From Bacillus sp. FJAT-22090 (GTDB taxonomy: Bacteria; Bacillota; Bacilli; Bacillales_A; Planococcaceae), in contig NZ_CP012601.1 of assembly GCF_001278755.1 (NCBI RefSeq), positions 1,488,001 to 1,552,000 on the forward strand: a DNA stretch of 64,000 nt, read 5' to 3'. A program made the position numbers and the translations under genes. Under the pieces are notes generated by a model. The model had not been told where the DNA came from. It saw nothing but the letters and a program-made list of their open reading frames with translations, and did no database searches. Below, piece after piece: positions 61,993 through 64,000 of this stretch (within the stretch, counting starts at the first letter, position 1; each line of letters begins with the position of its first letter).

Positions 61993-62019
61993 TTGATATA
62001 ATCATTCTTGTATTATAAA
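61993..62019 (+). promoter_or_regulatory. Promoter of katA
   Basis: -35 TTGATA (61993-61998) and -10 TATAAA (62014-62019) with a short 15-base spacer; the -10 overlaps the Per box, which would let the repressor block it. Confidence 0.5.
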
Positions 62020-62027
62020 TATTCTAA
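62013..62027. promoter_or_regulatory. Per box (PerR operator) of katA
   Basis: TTATAAATATTCTAA matches the Per box TTATAATNATTATAA at 12 of 14 fixed positions. PerR is the peroxide-sensing repressor that controls katA in Bacillus. Located 19 bases before the katA ATG. Confidence 0.7.
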
Positions 62028-62045
62028 TCTAGGGGGAAATAGTCA

Positions 62046-63524
62046 ATGACAGAGAATCAAAATAATAACAAATTGACAACTGCAGCTGGAGCACCTGTAG
62101 TAGATAATCAAAACTCCATGTCAGCTGGACCAAGAGGACCATTATTACTTCAAGACGTGTGGTTATTAGAAAAATTAGCTCACTTCGATAGAGAAGTTAT
62201 TCCCGAGCGCCGCATGCATGCGAAAGGTTCTGCTGCTTACGGTAAATTTACTGTAACTAATGATATTACTCAATATACAAAAGCTAGTATTTTCTCCGAA
62301 ATCGGAAAAGAAACAGAAATGTTCGTTCGTTTCTCTACAGTGGCTGGTGAACGTGGGGCTGCTGATGCAGAACGAGATATTCGTGGTTTTTCAATGCGAT
62401 TCTACACTGAACAAGGTAACTGGGATTTAGTTGGTAATAATACTCCAGTATTTTTCTTCCGTGACCCACTTAACTTCCCAGATTTAAACCATGCAGTTAA
62501 ACGTGACCCACGTACGAATATGCGTAGTGCAAATAACAACTGGGATTTCTGGACTTCTTTACCGGAAGCACTTCATCAAGTGACAATTGTCATGAGTGAC
62601 CGTGGTATTCCTTCAACATACCGTAATATGCATGGATTTGGTAGCCACACTTTCAGCATGATCAATGCAAACAACGAACGTGTTTGGGTTAAGTTCCACA
62701 TGCGCTCTCAACAACCTATCGAAAACTTAACAGATCAAGAAGCAGAATTGCTAATTGGTAAAGACCGTGAAAGTCATCAACGTGATCTTTTTGATAGTAT
62801 TGAGCAAGGTAATTTCCCTAAATGGAAAATGTATATCCAAGTAATGACAGAAGAACAAGCAAATAATATGCCTTATAATCCTTTTGATTTAACAAAAGTT
62901 TGGTATAAAAAAGATTTCCCACTAATTGAAGTTGGTGAATGGGAATTAAATCGTAACCCAGAAAACTATTTTGCAGAAGTGGAACAAGCTGCTTTCACAC
63001 CAGCGAATGTAGTACCTGGTATTAGCTTCTCCCCTGATAGAATGTTACAAGGACGCCTTTTCTCATATGGAGATGCTCAACGTTATCGTTTAGGAGTTAA
63101 CCACCACCAAATTCCGGTTAACCAACCAAAATGTCCTGTTCATTCTTTCCATAGAGATGGTGCTATGCGTGTAGATGGCAATAAAGGCGGAACACTTCAC
63201 TATGAACCAAACAGCTATGGTCAATGGAAAGCACAACCTGAATTCAAAGAGCCACCGTTAGCAATAAATGGCGAAGCATCAATTTGGGACTTCCGTGAAG
63301 ACGATGACAATTACTATGAACAACCGGGTAAATTGTTCAATCTTATGAGTCCAGAACAACAACAAGTATTGTTTGAAAACACTGCTCGTAATATGAGTGG
63401 CGTAGAGGAACATATTAAAGTTCGCCACATCATTCATTGCTACAAAGCAGACCCAGCTTATGGTAAAGGCCTTGCAGAAGCAATGGATATCCCATGGGGC
63501 AATATTGAAGCTGCTATGGCTTAA
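62046..63524 (+). CDS. katA: Vegetative heme catalase
   Basis: Breaks hydrogen peroxide into water and oxygen. 492 residues, monofunctional clade 3 size. Catalytic His58 ([12 protein letters not shown]), Asn131 (VGNNTPVFF) and the heme ligand Tyr341 ([13 protein letters not shown]) are all present. AGGGGGAAA precedes the ATG. A Per box overlaps its promoter and two hairpins close the unit. Together with the manganese catalase gene the window encodes two unrelated catalases. Confidence 0.97.
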   Translation: MTENQNNNKLTTAAGAPVVDNQNSMSAGPRGPLLLQDVWLLEKLAHFDREVIPERRMHAKGSAAYGKFTVTNDITQYTKASIFSEIGKETEMFVRFSTVAGERGAADAERDIRGFSMRFYTEQGNWDLVGNNTPVFFFRDPLNFPDLNHAVKRDPRTNMRSANNNWDFWTSLPEALHQVTIVMSDRGIPSTYRNMHGFGSHTFSMINANNERVWVKFHMRSQQPIENLTDQEAELLIGKDRESHQRDLFDSIEQGNFPKWKMYIQVMTEEQANNMPYNPFDLTKVWYKKDFPLIEVGEWELNRNPENYFAEVEQAAFTPANVVPGISFSPDRMLQGRLFSYGDAQRYRLGVNHHQIPVNQPKCPVHSFHRDGAMRVDGNKGGTLHYEPNSYGQWKAQPEFKEPPLAINGEASIWDFREDDDNYYEQPGKLFNLMSPEQQQVLFENTARNMSGVEEHIKVRHIIHCYKADPAYGKGLAEAMDIPWGNIEAAMA

Positions 63525-63534
63525 AAATTACTAG

Positions 63535-63567
63535 AAAGAGCTGTCTTGTAGAAAGACAGCTCTTTTT
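63535..63567 (+). terminator. Terminator of katA
   Basis: Arms AAAGAGCTGTCTT / AAGACAGCTCTTT around a four-to-five-base loop, followed by TTTT. Confidence 0.9.
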
Positions 63568-63577
63568 ATACGAAGAA

Positions 63578-63623
63578 AGCTACTCCTTATGTCAATAATG
63601 ACTTAGGTAGTAGCTCTTTTTTT
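63578..63623. terminator. Second hairpin between katA and the ABC gene
   Basis: Arms AGCTACT (63578-63584) / AGTAGCT (63609-63615) with a long loop and seven T after it; may end transcription of the minus-strand ABC gene as well. Confidence 0.5.
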
Positions 63624-64000
63624 ATACTGATAAAAGTGTTCGATCACTCGTTAACTTTTCACCGCGAATCCTTTGGAATTCATCCATAAGCTTTTCAATT
63701 GTGAGTGACTTTTTCTCTTCTTCATTTACCTCTAAAATAATTTGGCCTTTATCCATCATAATTAAACGATTTCCTAAATCCAAAGCTTGTTGCATATTGT
63801 GCGTAACCATTAGTGTTGTCAGTTTATCTTTCTCCACAAGTTGCTTTGTTAGGTTAGTAATTAGCTCTGCTCTAGATGGGTCAAGCGCAGCAGTGTGCTC
63901 ATCTAACAATAAAATGGAAGGATTCGTAAATGTCGCCATCAATAAAGAGAGCGCCTGTCTCTCCCCTCCCGATAGTAATCCAACTTTTGCATTCAATCTA
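63622..64000 (-). CDS. ABC transporter ATPase, C-terminal part (truncated by window end)
   Basis: About 125 residues; the frame is open past 64000, so the N-terminus with Walker A lies outside. Visible: signature LSGGERQALSLLMAT, Walker B SILLLDEHTAALDP and switch His in MVTHNMQQAL. The wording ALSLLMAT plus DEHTAALDP is typical of the ATPase of the DUF534/TrpX-type ABC systems, which take up aromatic amino acids or related ligands; that assignment is by resemblance. No partner genes are in view. Confidence 0.85.
   Translation of the reverse strand, partial: RLNAKVGLLSGGERQALSLLMATFTNPSILLLDEHTAALDPSRAELITNLTKQLVEKDKLTTLMVTHNMQQALDLGNRLIMMDKGQIILEVNEEEKKSLTIEKLMDEFQRIRGEKLTSDRTLLSV

Overview
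The window is a low-GC Firmicutes chromosome segment. Strong Shine-Dalgarno sites (GGAGG/AGGAG), many TTG and GTG starts, sigma-A promoters, and Bacillus-type gene sets (coaW, ppx-ppk, pxpABC with ycsI/ycsG, gltBD/gltC, katA, metQNP with an S-box) point to Bacillales. Sporulation-linked genes (CotF-like coat protein, a CdaS-type diadenylate cyclase, manganese catalase with a DUF2642 partner) indicate a spore former. Gene content and the GC-rich dispersed repeats suggest the Planococcaceae/Caryophanaceae (for example Psychrobacillus or a relative). The genus is an inference. No rRNA, tRNA, CRISPR array, prophage or intact insertion sequence was seen.

Layout. 1-5 kb: end of an RNase H-like gene, an SRPBCC protein, a cold-shock gene with its long leader and promoter, coaW, a YtcJ-like amidohydrolase and a DUF1836 protein. 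5-8.3 kb: TrhA/hemolysin III, small membrane proteins, an OsmC protein and a dCache-GGDEF diguanylate cyclase. 8.4-13 kb: a complete branched-chain amino acid ABC operon (livJ-H-M-G-F) with a possible CodY box. 13.4-18 kb: oligoendopeptidase F, and an MFS exporter divergent from a TetR regulator across a perfect dyad. 18-21.7 kb: ppx-ppk polyphosphate operon. 21.9-25.9 kb: Atg22-like MFS gene, then an 850-base gene-poor stretch with GC-rich repeats and a decayed transposase fragment, then membrane proteins and a thioesterase.

26-35 kb is a sulfur/methionine neighbourhood: mtnU and mtnE divergent, then a SAM-I riboswitch leading into metQ-metN-metP. The transcription unit appears to continue, without a terminator, through three genes not usually met in a methionine uptake operon: a crotonase-fold protein lacking one catalytic Glu, an FMN-dependent 2-hydroxyacid oxidase resembling lactate 2-monooxygenase, and a family III CoA-transferase. 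This six-gene S-box operon is the best candidate for an undescribed pathway here.

35-41.5 kb: Mn-catalase/DUF2642 pair, YpsA-like SLOG protein, coat protein, HAD phosphatase, a 780-base repeat-rich gap, a HEPN-like protein of unknown role, and cdaS. 41.5-50 kb: an isolated hisH-hisF pair beside gltBD and its divergent activator gltC. 50-56.7 kb: 5-oxoproline (pyroglutamate) utilisation locus pxpA-ycsG-ycsI / pxpBC with an IclR regulator and an EamA exporter. 56.9-64 kb: flavin reductase, a YfcC transporter + M20 peptidase operon with a consensus promoter and cre site, ilvA, katA with a Per box, and the end of an ABC ATPase gene.

Two dispersed repeat families run through the intergenic regions: a ~105-base GC-rich palindromic element (three clear and several decayed copies) and a ~29-base element with a GGTGCC-W-GGCACC core (four copies), two of which are fused to near-identical terminator hairpins.
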